Both the position numbers and the translations under genes were made by a program. This document shows, piece by piece, positions 53,584-62,152 of a DNA stretch of 64,000 nt. Each line of letters opens with the position of its first letter. Positions within the stretch are counted from its first letter, which is position 1. This DNA comes from Desulfovibrio sp. JC010 (lineage in GTDB: Bacteria > Desulfobacterota > Desulfovibrionia > Desulfovibrionales > Desulfovibrionaceae): positions 88,243 through 152,242 of the forward strand of contig NZ_VOIQ01000008.1 in assembly GCF_010470675.1 (NCBI RefSeq), in the 5' to 3' direction. The notes under the pieces were generated by a model, which saw only the letters and a program-made list of their open reading frames with translations, made no database searches and had not been told where the DNA came from.

Positions 53584-54528
53584 TTACTGATCTTCCGCAA
53601 AAGTTACTGAAACATCATTCTGGTAAACCAGATTGCAACTCCCGATCTCAAGAGCGTTCTGTCGGGAAATAATATATCTCTTGACTACCGTACAATCGCC
53701 CACAGTGGCAGCGACCCTTGCTTCAAAAAAACCGGATTTCACTTCCAGTTCCTCAATCATATTCTTATACAGACTGGAGTCGGAATCCAATCCCACAACG
53801 GAAAGCACCTGACTGATGTCAGTAAATCCCCTTGTTCTGCGCCAATGCATAATACTTTGCACTTTCTTGCCCAGATCCGGAAAATAAGCCAACAGAACTT
53901 CGCGGGACACAAAATTTATGTTCAGCTTGGGTGATCCCCAGACAGTGAAGTTTTCTTCTATCCAGTTCCGGCCAAGGTCCTCCCAACCGCGTACGAGAAG
54001 AATCTCTTCCGGAATTTGCAACTGACTCTTCCGTGGGGAATACGCTGGAGATTGCGAGGCATAGAAAAAATTATCCATTTTTTCCAGCTTGGGATCTACG
54101 CTTATGCCCGCCCAGAAAGCAAGGCTTCCGGCCATGGTCCTTACATCAGCCCCTTTACCGAGAATATTGCTTAAAATGTCCAGCGACCTTTTTCTGTTCC
54201 CCGATCTGATCATTTTATTAATATTGATTTTACCGTTGCAGGGAGAAATTTCTATGACAAGGCCGTCATCCTCCCACTTGCCGAACCATTTTTCACGTGG
54301 AGTGTCGGAGAAAGGAGTTTTATCATTTTCCAGTAAGTTGTAGATCATATACAAGGCTTCCTCAGCCTTGAATCCAGCCTCATATTCACTGCGCACGCGA
54401 CTGGCTTCCACTGCCCCGCGGGAGCTGACCTCAATGGTCATCAGCGTCAGACTTGAAAGGGCCATGAACAGCACCAGCACAATGACCAGCACCACGCCTC
54501 TTGAACTGCATTCGTTATTCCTGGGCAT
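53584..54528 (-). CDS. gspK: Type II secretion minor pseudopilin GspK
   Basis: About 314 residues from ATG 54528 (GAGG seven bases upstream). The prepilin peptidase site is 'SRGVVLVIVLVLFM': the mature N-terminus lacks the Glu-5 of other pseudopilins, as is normal for GspK. The large body contains the helical insertion ('ADVRTMAGSLAFWAGIS') and 'LNINFVSREVLLAYFPDL'. It is the tip subunit of the pseudopilus together with GspI and GspJ. It overlaps gspJ by 14 bases. Confidence 0.9.
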   Translation of the reverse strand: MPRNNECSSRGVVLVIVLVLFMALSSLTLMTIEVSSRGAVEASRVRSEYEAGFKAEEALYMIYNLLENDKTPFSDTPREKWFGKWEDDGLVIEISPCNGKININKMIRSGNRKRSLDILSNILGKGADVRTMAGSLAFWAGISVDPKLEKMDNFFYASQSPAYSPRKSQLQIPEEILLVRGWEDLGRNWIEENFTVWGSPKLNINFVSREVLLAYFPDLGKKVQSIMHWRRTRGFTDISQVLSVVGLDSDSSLYKNMIEELEVKSGFFEARVAATVGDCTVVKRYIISRQNALEIGSCNLVYQNDVSVTFAEDQ

Positions 54529-55096
54529 ACGGAATCCTCTCAAGCAGCATGACTTCCTTGCCGTCCTCAAAGTTCAGCCTAAGCCGGAAAGCCTTAACAG
54601 TCGATCTGTCGCTTACCCCCTTAGCTCTTTGCTGAGAAAGAGAAATCCAGACATTTTTATCAATATCCAGAAATTCCAGCCTCCAGGACTTTAACCCACG
54701 CATCAACAGCTGTGAATTCTCGAATTCAAGGTCTGGAGATTTTTCAATTCTGCGAACCATTTCCGATGAAAAATCCCAGGACACAACCACAGGTCCTGAA
54801 TTTTCTATCGTAATGGAATGGCTAGATTCAAAGGTAAGGCCTGTCGCACCGGCACCGACCATCCTGCCGGGCACAATATTCTGCAAATCGCGATGCAGGA
54901 TGCGGCGCAGAGTAAACAGACGCGAAGAGAGACCGGCACTGGAACGGACAACCTCATTGTTGGTGACCGACTGCCCCAACACCATGGCAACCATACTCAT
55001 CAGCAGCCCGGAAAGGACCAGTCCGATGAGCACTTCAATAAGCGAAAATCCCGCCTGCCGGTCAGACGAAGAATGGTTGCGTGGATAAAAACTCAT
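54515..55096 (-). CDS. gspJ: Type II secretion minor pseudopilin GspJ
   Basis: About 193 residues from ATG 55096, which overlaps the gspI stop (TAATG). The prepilin cleavage site is 'AGFSLIEVLIGL' with Glu at mature position 5, and a hydrophobic helix follows. The body matches GspJ in size. It forms the pseudopilus tip complex with GspI and GspK. Confidence 0.9.
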   Translation of the reverse strand: MSFYPRNHSSSDRQAGFSLIEVLIGLVLSGLLMSMVAMVLGQSVTNNEVVRSSAGLSSRLFTLRRILHRDLQNIVPGRMVGAGATGLTFESSHSITIENSGPVVVSWDFSSEMVRRIEKSPDLEFENSQLLMRGLKSWRLEFLDIDKNVWISLSQQRAKGVSDRSTVKAFRLRLNFEDGKEVMLLERIPYAQE

Positions 55097-55458
55097 TAAA
55101 ACAGCTTCTTTTTGTGTGAGACCCGATAAATTTTCCACCCAAGGGTATAGTCTTCACTGCGGGTTTCAAGAGTATAGAAGCCCTTGCCTGTGGAAGATAC
55201 TGTTTCAAGACCGACCCTGAAACTGCCTTCAGGCGGTCCGGGCCATGACACCCAGCCCGAGGAAACTACATTCAATTTATCAGGATATTTATGAGCCAGA
55301 ATATCCTGCGAAAGATTCAGGACGTTCCATGAATCCTTGGAAGACTGGGCCATGAGCGCGCTCTGCCGCTGCACACCGAGAAAACTCATGGACAGGGTGG
55401 CGGCAATGGTCAGAGCCACAATGATTTCTATCAGGGAAAAGCCATTCTTCTGCGCCAC
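55096..55458 (-). CDS. gspI: Type II secretion minor pseudopilin GspI
   Basis: 120 residues. Cleavage site 'NGFSLIEIIVALTI' close to the start (short leader MAQKNG), hydrophobic helix and a small C-terminal domain with 'VSSTGKGFYTLETRSED'. Length is typical of GspI. It is translationally coupled to gspJ by a TAATG overlap and lies two bases downstream of gspH. Confidence 0.88.
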   Translation of the reverse strand: MAQKNGFSLIEIIVALTIAATLSMSFLGVQRQSALMAQSSKDSWNVLNLSQDILAHKYPDKLNVVSSGWVSWPGPPEGSFRVGLETVSSTGKGFYTLETRSEDYTLGWKIYRVSHKKKLF

Positions 55459-55460
55459 AG

Positions 55461-55889
55461 CTAAATCTCCCCGAACCGGACCGCAAGAGGATCAAGAACA
55501 ACGGTCAGCCCGTCAGAAAGCACCAGCCTCACTTCATCACTGAATCCTGCGGGATAGATGGTGAATTCAACCCCGCCCTCATCAGCAGGATATTCATTGA
55601 AATGCCCGCTGGACACAGCTGAAGGCAGGGAAACTTCCTCCCCATTCCATTTGACCAGCCCGTTTTCAAAATCAATATACACATACTGGCGGATGTCGTT
55701 AGTCACCGCTTCGGTTCTGGCCTCGTAAATCAAAGCGTTTACCTGATTGAGACTGTCGTCCCCCCGGTCTCCGGCAAGATCAAGATTGGGCATGAGCGTA
55801 AACCAGCCCATGCCCACTATGAACAGAACAATTAACAGTTCTATGAAGGTCAGTCCGCCGGAAGATCGGCGGGCAGCATGCATATTCAT
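55461..55889 (-). CDS. gspH: Type II secretion minor pseudopilin GspH
   Basis: 142 residues. Cleavage site 'GGLTFIELLIVLFIVG' with Glu-5, then a beta-rich domain ('RQYVYIDFENGLVKWNGEEV'). The replacement of the usual Phe at mature position 1 by Leu is a small variation. It lies between gspG and gspI, as in other T2SS loci. Confidence 0.87.
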   Translation of the reverse strand: MNMHAARRSSGGLTFIELLIVLFIVGMGWFTLMPNLDLAGDRGDDSLNQVNALIYEARTEAVTNDIRQYVYIDFENGLVKWNGEEVSLPSAVSSGHFNEYPADEGGVEFTIYPAGFSDEVRLVLSDGLTVVLDPLAVRFGEI

Positions 55890-55907
55890 AAGATTATTTT
55901 ATTCCGG

Positions 55908-56369
55908 CTATTCCCAGCTCTTGATGTCAGCGTCGTAATCTTCACCGCCTTCCATGCCGTCGGCACCGAGGGAAATAAGCTCGTAAGGACGTCCGTCCTC
56001 ACCGGGACTTCTGTAAATGTAATCATAACCCCAGGGATCAACCGGGGCAGTGGTGGAATCAAGATAACCGCCTTTGCGGTAGTTGCGGGGGACAGGACGA
56101 CTTTCCGGCTTGGTGATCAAAGCCTGCAATCCCTGCTCGGTGGTGGGGTAGCGTCCGGTGTCCAGCTTGTAAAGCTTAAGGGCTGAATCAAGGGCCTTCA
56201 TATCCATCTTGGCCTTGGTGACCCTTGCTTCGTTGGGACGGTCCATGATTTTGGGTACCAGCATGGAGGCCAGCAGGCCGAGAATAACAATAACAATCAT
56301 CAACTCGATGAGACTGAAACCACGCTGACCCTTTTTAAGGTCGGCAATACAAATTCTTTTTTTCTGCAT
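55908..56369 (-). CDS. gspG: Type II secretion major pseudopilin GspG
   Basis: 153 residues. The leader ends at '[19 protein letters not shown]'; then '[19 protein letters not shown]' and '[11 protein letters not shown]', which are GspG signatures including the calcium-site region near '[13 protein letters not shown]'. It polymerises into the pseudopilus that pushes substrates through the outer-membrane secretin. Confidence 0.95.
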   Translation of the reverse strand: MQKKRICIADLKKGQRGFSLIELMIVIVILGLLASMLVPKIMDRPNEARVTKAKMDMKALDSALKLYKLDTGRYPTTEQGLQALITKPESRPVPRNYRKGGYLDSTTAPVDPWGYDYIYRSPGEDGRPYELISLGADGMEGGEDYDADIKSWE

Positions 56370-56403
56370 AATTTCCTCTACTTATTATTAAACCTGTCTG
56401 GGA

Positions 56404-57768
56404 TCAGTCCCTGATGTCGGTTTTTCCTCTTTCCAGAGACTCCCACTCAAGAGGAGAGTCTGCCGCGATTCCCTTACGGCGGGGAAGCATGCCCCGAAAC
56501 TTGAAATAATCATCCGGTCGGGCCACTTTTTGCCACCAGAGGTAATACCCTTTACTTGGTATATACCTGCAATACAACCTCTGAAATTCGCGCTGGGCAA
56601 TGGGAACGGCCAAGACGAAATCCCGTCCGCGCTCGGAAAAACCGTAATTCCGATCCAGCTTCACTTTTTTCCAGTCGGCAAAATCATACTCTTCCTTTAG
56701 AGGAACACCACTAAGTGATGAATAATACCGAAACTCTCCGTCAATATCTCTGACCCGATAGACCTTGCCCAAAGGGGATCGCTCAACAGCAAAAGAAGCG
56801 GGTTTAAAAGAAACTTTTTTGGAAAAACTTTTTCGCGGAGAGCGGTAAAACAAGACCCCGTTTTTCAGAAAAAAACCGTCTTTCTGTTCATAATACGGAC
56901 TTTTGATCCGTTGACTTACATCCCACTGAAAGCGTTCATCCTTTTCAGTTACAATATTAAGTCGGGCTCCTTCCGCTTTCACAGATTTAAACGGTCCGCC
57001 CTTGATTTTCTGGTCAAAAATACGGGTCAGTTTCAGAGGGCTCCACATAACCATTTTCCCGGTAGCATCCACCCCCATGAGAATTCCTTCTTCATTGGAA
57101 AAAGTCAGGGAAAGCGGTTTGTAAGTGAAACGGTCAATCCTGCGGAGCTTCCCGGCAGCAGGGCCGACCCAGAGCCTGCGGGCCTTATCAACCAAAGCGA
57201 GCCAGCTTCCGCGCGGAGAAAGGGCAAAGATATCCACGGTACTGTTCACATTGTGCACCCGCACCCGAGCGCATTGCTTAACATTAAAAATCTCAACAGC
57301 CCTTCCTTCTCCGGACGATACGGCAACAAAATCTGATTCAGGAAACCATGACACGGAATTTACGGGTTCCGACACGGCCTGCACCGCCGCACAGCCCCGG
57401 CTGCCGTACATGCGGACCACCCCGTTTTTGAATCCTGCGGCAAGAATATTTCCTTCATGCACAAAGGTGGTTACATCTTCAGCCAGATTAACCACCTCGT
57501 TGCTTTTGCTCAGCTGAACGTAATAATTTCCGGACATATCGTCCGGTGGTCGATTGTAAATGCTGTCCAGCGAAGAATACTGCTGCGAGGCTGCATATTC
57601 CACAAATCCGGCAAGGCTGAGCGGTTCCTGCCCGACAAGCATGGAAACATCGAGGCTTTCATCAGTAACAAGCGAAGGCTCGTCCGATACCGGGGAAGGC
57701 TGCTTTGTACAGCCGGACGCAATAAGGATAGAGGCTGACAGAACCAGAATGATTGACTTTATATTCAT
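56404..57768 (-). CDS. Lipoprotein with beta-propeller-like repeats heading the pseudopilin operon
   Basis: About 454 residues from ATG 57768; the frame extends upstream to 57984 but that segment looks non-coding. A lipobox is seen in 'ILIASGCTKQ'. Recurrent strand-like units ('FVHEGNILAAGFKNGVVRMY', 'VNSVSWFPESDFVAVSSGEG', 'FALSPRGSWLALVDKARRLW', 'LTFSNEEGILMGVDATGKMV') resemble WD40-type blades. It precedes gspG by 34 bases on the same strand, so it is likely in the same operon. A pilotin-like or assembly role in the envelope is a guess. Confidence 0.7.
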   Translation of the reverse strand: MNIKSIILVLSASILIASGCTKQPSPVSDEPSLVTDESLDVSMLVGQEPLSLAGFVEYAASQQYSSLDSIYNRPPDDMSGNYYVQLSKSNEVVNLAEDVTTFVHEGNILAAGFKNGVVRMYGSRGCAAVQAVSEPVNSVSWFPESDFVAVSSGEGRAVEIFNVKQCARVRVHNVNSTVDIFALSPRGSWLALVDKARRLWVGPAAGKLRRIDRFTYKPLSLTFSNEEGILMGVDATGKMVMWSPLKLTRIFDQKIKGGPFKSVKAEGARLNIVTEKDERFQWDVSQRIKSPYYEQKDGFFLKNGVLFYRSPRKSFSKKVSFKPASFAVERSPLGKVYRVRDIDGEFRYYSSLSGVPLKEEYDFADWKKVKLDRNYGFSERGRDFVLAVPIAQREFQRLYCRYIPSKGYYLWWQKVARPDDYFKFRGMLPRRKGIAADSPLEWESLERGKTDIRD

Positions 57769-57967
57769 AACGTTATCTTTTTCAGAAAAGAAGTTTTGAA
57801 AACACCTTAAAACACCGCCGCTGGCAATGCAATCGCACTTTCCAACCGGATGTGTTAAAGCAGAGCACACAAAAGTCAAGCATGAACGCAAAACACCGCT
57901 TGCCCATAACCCGGTATTACGGCAAAAGAAGCCAAAAGCATAACAACCCTTTCCACGAAAGAGCCAG

Positions 57968-59221
57968 ATGAGCAAGATATACAAAAAGATACTGGATTAC
58001 CTCTCCGGACATACGGGCCGGCAGACAGACGTACACTCCCAAAACACCGGCTGGAGACTTCCTGTCCTTGCGACATTCTACATTCTGGCCTACGTGCTTT
58101 TCGACCTTGTTGCGGACAGCATTTCCCGACATTATATTTTCTGCATCTTTCTGGTGGTTTCCAGTCTTTATTTTTCATGGAGGCTGGGTGGCCGGGAAAC
58201 CATGGCCTATGTAGGGTTTTTCAATATCTTTTTTGCCTTCATCTTTTCCCGGCTGCTGTACATGACCGGAAACTTTTCTTCAAAACTTTTCCTGAGCCGT
58301 TCTTTCATGACACTTTACGTAGTGGCCATTATATTCATGTTCATAATGACCAAACGTAAGTCTCCTGCCGACCGGGAAAAAGTGGACCGGGAAAGATCCA
58401 TCCGCGATGAACGCCAGAAACGCAGACAGCTGGAACTTATGGTTGCCACGGAAAAACTGACCGACGACATGATCACGCAGGCCAATATGGTTAAAGATGA
58501 ATTGATGGTCCTGCAGAATTCATGGAAATCGCAGATTCATACCATCGTCAACGACCTGCCCAGAGTAAAGGAACGGGAGCTGTACAATCAGATTGTCACC
58601 CCTTTTGAAGAGAGCATTGTTGAACATCTGCGCGATCTGGAGAAAAGACTTTCCTTTAAACCGCAGCTCATAGGTCTTGACGAACTGGCCCTAAACCTTA
58701 CAGATAGACTTGAAAACGACCAAAAACATTCCCGTAAACGGCTGGACTTGAATTATGATTTTGAAAAATGGTTAAGCAGGGACGAAGAAATCCTTGTAGA
58801 CCGTTATAAGACATGGGAAATACTGATCAACCTGATCAGGAACAGCCAGACCGCCATGGAACTGCACCAGATTGAGTTGCTTCGTAACGGCAGCGAAGAC
58901 TTCAAAACCTTCAAACCCCGCTTATCGATCATCGCTGACGTACAGGGTACCCACGCCCGCTTACGGGTAACGGATACCGGAGGCGGCGTCTCCGATGACA
59001 GTCTGCAGGACCTTTTCAAAAAGGCCGTGCCTTCGGCAAAACGAAAAGGCAAAGCAATGGGTCAGGGAACCGTTTTCGTTAAATTTTTCGGCGACAACAT
59101 GGGCTTTGACATCTCAGCCAGAAACACAGAAACCCTGGGCAACAAGGGGCTTGAAGTAACCGTACTCATTCCCCTTGGAACCTTCGGCCCCGCAGGGGCC
59201 ATTCCAGCAGGAGATAAGTAA
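57968..59221 (+). CDS. Membrane protein with histidine-kinase-type ATPase domain
   Basis: 417 residues. Four membrane segments (about 32-125, 'YILAYVLFDLVADSISRHYI', 'FFNIFFAFIFSRLLYM', 'LYVVAIIFMFIM'), a coiled-coil linker, and a HATPase_c domain with N box 'INLIRNSQTAM', 'VTDTGGGVSDDSL' and 'GQGTVFVKFFG'. A canonical HisKA helix is not obvious; the candidate phospho-acceptor is in 'SQIHTIVNDLPRVK'. The next gene starts on its stop codon (TAATG) and encodes a receiver, so they make a probable two-component pair. It is divergent from the lipoprotein-gspG operon. Confidence 0.8.
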   Translation: MSKIYKKILDYLSGHTGRQTDVHSQNTGWRLPVLATFYILAYVLFDLVADSISRHYIFCIFLVVSSLYFSWRLGGRETMAYVGFFNIFFAFIFSRLLYMTGNFSSKLFLSRSFMTLYVVAIIFMFIMTKRKSPADREKVDRERSIRDERQKRRQLELMVATEKLTDDMITQANMVKDELMVLQNSWKSQIHTIVNDLPRVKERELYNQIVTPFEESIVEHLRDLEKRLSFKPQLIGLDELALNLTDRLENDQKHSRKRLDLNYDFEKWLSRDEEILVDRYKTWEILINLIRNSQTAMELHQIELLRNGSEDFKTFKPRLSIIADVQGTHARLRVTDTGGGVSDDSLQDLFKKAVPSAKRKGKAMGQGTVFVKFFGDNMGFDISARNTETLGNKGLEVTVLIPLGTFGPAGAIPAGDK

Positions 59222-60135
59222 TGACCCCGGAACAGGATCCGTACTTTTTTGTTTTGGCAGACGATGACCCGCGTCTGCACGAATACACTGTTTCAATTCT
59301 TCGTGATGCGGGAATCCTTGAAAAACACGAATCTTTCTACGATCCGGTTTCATTTCTGGCCTTCTTAAAAGAATCAGAAGAAGAACCGGATGTAATCCTG
59401 CTGGATGTACATTTTGAAGGCTCAGGCTTAAGCGGGGTCGATATTCTGCCTTACATCCGTGAGGAATACCCGTATATCCCGGTCATCCTGCTGACCGGAA
59501 TGGATGCCGAAGCCACAGATGAAGCCCAGTCCGATGTTTTCACCTATTTCATTCCCAAGCCGGTCACCGAAGACCACCTGCTGCGCATGCTCCATTTCTA
59601 TCTCGGGAAAAGCAAAAAAACTGCTGAGCAGGTCAACGTCCTCATGGCCGAAATGGAAGAGGTCAAAGGCTACCATCAGCTGCTGGAAGAAGAGGTGGAG
59701 CAGCTTCAGGACGAGCAACGCCGCCTGGAAGAACAGAGTAAAACCGAAAAGACTGCCGGATCCGGGAAAGGATTTGAAAGAGTCACCGAAATACTTGAAT
59801 CCCTGCTGACCAAAAGTGAGGCCATGCCCAGCTTTATCGCCGATCTGGAAAAGGTCTATTCCACCCAGTTCAAGCTGTTCAAAAAGGTCATTGAAACCCT
59901 GATCCGCTTTGACGTTCAGGACGCAGGCACACCGGGAATGAACATCCACAAGGTCAAAGGCACCCAGAACGTTTTCAGTGCCCGGCTCTCCAGAAAAGTA
60001 AGGCTTTTTTATTACAGCTCGGCTAAGACGACACGAAAAAGGCTTTTAAGATTAGACATTTACCACGACACCAAGGGTATGGACAAGTGGATTAAAAACA
60101 ACTACCATTCTTACGCTGAAATTGAAGAAAAATAA
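59221..60135 (+). CDS. Receiver domain fused to a RelE/ParE-like C-terminal domain
   Basis: 304 residues. Receiver (1-125): acidic pocket 'LADDDPRL' (Asp 14-16), phospho-acceptor Asp62 in 'VILLDVHFEG', 'ILLTG' and the lysine of 'FIPKPV'. Coiled coil (about 130-180). The C-terminal 120 residues read like a RelE/ParE toxin fold: helix 'LFKKVIETLIRF', then 'GMNIHKVKGTQNVFSARLSR' (about 239-258) and 'LRLDIYHDTKGMDKW', the order seen in that superfamily. No DNA-binding domain is present. The start overlaps the kinase-like gene by one base; gspC follows after 16 bases. Confidence 0.75.
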   Translation: MTPEQDPYFFVLADDDPRLHEYTVSILRDAGILEKHESFYDPVSFLAFLKESEEEPDVILLDVHFEGSGLSGVDILPYIREEYPYIPVILLTGMDAEATDEAQSDVFTYFIPKPVTEDHLLRMLHFYLGKSKKTAEQVNVLMAEMEEVKGYHQLLEEEVEQLQDEQRRLEEQSKTEKTAGSGKGFERVTEILESLLTKSEAMPSFIADLEKVYSTQFKLFKKVIETLIRFDVQDAGTPGMNIHKVKGTQNVFSARLSRKVRLFYYSSAKTTRKRLLRLDIYHDTKGMDKWIKNNYHSYAEIEEK

Positions 60136-60151
60136 TTAGGATATATTTTTA

Positions 60152-60928
60152 ATGGACCTTAAAGTCACCAAATTTCCGGCATGGCTGTGGCCGCTCGCTT
60201 TCGGGCTGGCTGCCGCCTATCTTGTGTCGTCCTTTATACCGCTGCCCAAGCCCACTGCGCCCATTCTCGGCCAGTCTTTTTCCTCTGATGCGGCAACCAA
60301 AATTGAAAAGGACTCAAAGCTGATTCTTGAAAAGAACGTTCTTGGATTGGACAACCCAGCTGAATTACAAAAGAAAGCCAAAGTTACCCCCTCCACATGG
60401 ACTCTGATCGGAATCCTGACCGGGGAAACCGATATGGCTGTTTTCCGTATCAAAAAGGAAACCGTGATCCTGCGCGAAGGCGAAGACTACGAAGGCTGGA
60501 CCCTTGATGAAATCAAGCCGCAATACGTCATCTGGAAATACGGGCGCGAACAGAAAAAAGTCGCCATGTGGGATCAAGTCCAGAATATGAAGCTTGTACG
60601 CGGCAAGACCAATAAAATTTCGGTCAATAAGGCAGAAGCCAAAGAAATTCTGGATGACCCCAACCAGTTTCTCAAGCAGGCTCTATTCAAGCCCCGCAGC
60701 AAGGGCGGCAAAACCCAAGGCTTCCGGGTCACCAATATCAGGACGAATTCCATGCTCAAAAAGCTTGGCCTGGAAAACGGCGATGTGCTCATGCGCATTA
60801 ACGGTGAAATGATTACCGGACCGACCAAGCTGCTGCAGATTTACGGTTCCCTCGGCGGGGCCTCCGCCATCTCCATGGATGTGGAACGCAAAGGCCAGAT
60901 GCTCTCACTCATAGTCGAACTCAAGTAG
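60152..60928 (+). CDS. gspC: Type II secretion protein GspC
   Basis: 258 residues. An N-terminal helix ('WLWPLAFGLAAAYLVSSFI'), the periplasmic homology region ('STWTLIGILTGETDMAVFRI') and a C-terminal PDZ domain ('GFRVTNIRTNSMLKKLGLEN', 'GDVLMRINGEMI'). GspC connects the inner-membrane platform with the secretin GspD. It sits six bases upstream of gspF, with no gspD or gspE between, unlike most T2SS loci. Confidence 0.88.
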   Translation: MDLKVTKFPAWLWPLAFGLAAAYLVSSFIPLPKPTAPILGQSFSSDAATKIEKDSKLILEKNVLGLDNPAELQKKAKVTPSTWTLIGILTGETDMAVFRIKKETVILREGEDYEGWTLDEIKPQYVIWKYGREQKKVAMWDQVQNMKLVRGKTNKISVNKAEAKEILDDPNQFLKQALFKPRSKGGKTQGFRVTNIRTNSMLKKLGLENGDVLMRINGEMITGPTKLLQIYGSLGGASAISMDVERKGQMLSLIVELK

Positions 60929-60934
60929 GACCCA

Positions 60935-62146
60935 ATGCCCACTTATCAATATAGAGCAGTTACAGGCGAAGGGAAAAAGAAAAAGGGTTTTGTTGAAGCC
61001 TCTTCCCAGTCCCGGGCCTTTGCCACTTTGCAAAGCAAAGGGCTGATGCCCCTGCGTCTGGAACAGGTCAAATCCGGGCAAAAAGAAAAAAGCTCTACCC
61101 AGTCGCTGGCTGCGTCCATGTCCATGGGCGGCAAAATCAGGCTGGGTGAATCTTTCTACTATCTCGGCATCCTGCTCCAGAGCGGTACCGCGCTGGCTCA
61201 ATCCCTAGACATGATGGCCCGCATGACCGGCGGTAAGGCCAGCCATACATGGATGGAAATCCGTGATGCGGTCCAGTCCGGGGAGAGCTTCTCTTCCTGT
61301 CTCGGCAAATACCCCAAAATTTTTCCCACAGTATACGTAGGCATGGTTCAGGTTGCCGAATCTGTAGGTAAACTCGGTGACGTGCTTGAAAACATCGCCA
61401 AATACGAAGAAGAACGCGCTGAAGTAAGCGGACGGCTCATGACCGCCATGGTTTATCCGGTGGTTATCCTGCTCATCGGTATGGGCGCGGTATACTTCCT
61501 TCTTTCCGAAGTTCTGCCCAAGATCACCGGCATATTCAAAGCCGCCAAAGGCGAACTGCCCACCTCCACCAAAATAGTGGTCGCGCTGGGCAATACCCTT
61601 GAAGGGCTGGGCCCCATGGCTCTGCTCATCCCCTTATGCATCATTTTCGGCCTCTACAGCGCGTACAAATCCGTGCCCAAGTTCCGGGAAAAAGTGGATG
61701 GCCTGCTCTGGAAAATGCCGCTGGTCCAGAAGAGTACACTGGCCCGTTTTTCCGGCATTCTCGGTTTCCAGATCGATGCCGGGATTCCCCTTGTGCAGGG
61801 CATGGAAAGTTCTGCCAACGCTGTAAATTCCACATTTTTCAAAAAGAAAATGGCCGAAGCCCGTGAAGAAGTCGCTACAGGTCGATCTTTGAGTGCCGTG
61901 CTTGCGGAACAGAAAATTTATCCCGATATCTACATCCTGACCCTCACCGCCGGACAGAAATCCGGTGAACTGGGCAAATTCCTGCAACGCATGGGCACCA
62001 TCTTCGAAAGAGACGTGGACAACTTCATGAAACGTGTGGTTGCACTGGCTGAACCAATGCTGCTGCTGTTCATCGGCATGCTCATCGCGTTCATTGTTGT
62101 CGCCATCATGGGCCCCATTTTCGACCTCACCTCACTCGTAAAGTAG
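60935..62146 (+). CDS. gspF: Type II secretion inner-membrane platform protein GspF
   Basis: 403 residues, the standard length. Two T2SSF domains with the typical helices ('YPVVILLIGMGAVYFLLSEV', 'MLLLFIGMLIAFIVVAIMG') and 'GIPLVQGMESSANAVNSTFF'. It anchors pseudopilus assembly under the ATPase GspE. The start has 'GTAGGACCC' before ATG. It is followed six bases later by kdsD. Confidence 0.94.
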   Translation: MPTYQYRAVTGEGKKKKGFVEASSQSRAFATLQSKGLMPLRLEQVKSGQKEKSSTQSLAASMSMGGKIRLGESFYYLGILLQSGTALAQSLDMMARMTGGKASHTWMEIRDAVQSGESFSSCLGKYPKIFPTVYVGMVQVAESVGKLGDVLENIAKYEEERAEVSGRLMTAMVYPVVILLIGMGAVYFLLSEVLPKITGIFKAAKGELPTSTKIVVALGNTLEGLGPMALLIPLCIIFGLYSAYKSVPKFREKVDGLLWKMPLVQKSTLARFSGILGFQIDAGIPLVQGMESSANAVNSTFFKKKMAEAREEVATGRSLSAVLAEQKIYPDIYILTLTAGQKSGELGKFLQRMGTIFERDVDNFMKRVVALAEPMLLLFIGMLIAFIVVAIMGPIFDLTSLVK

Positions 62147-62152
62147 GTAAAA

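Noticed and set aside
57769-57984. N-terminal extension of the propeller-like lipoprotein
   Set aside because: The extension is cysteine-rich and unlike a signal; the lipobox signal starts at 57768.
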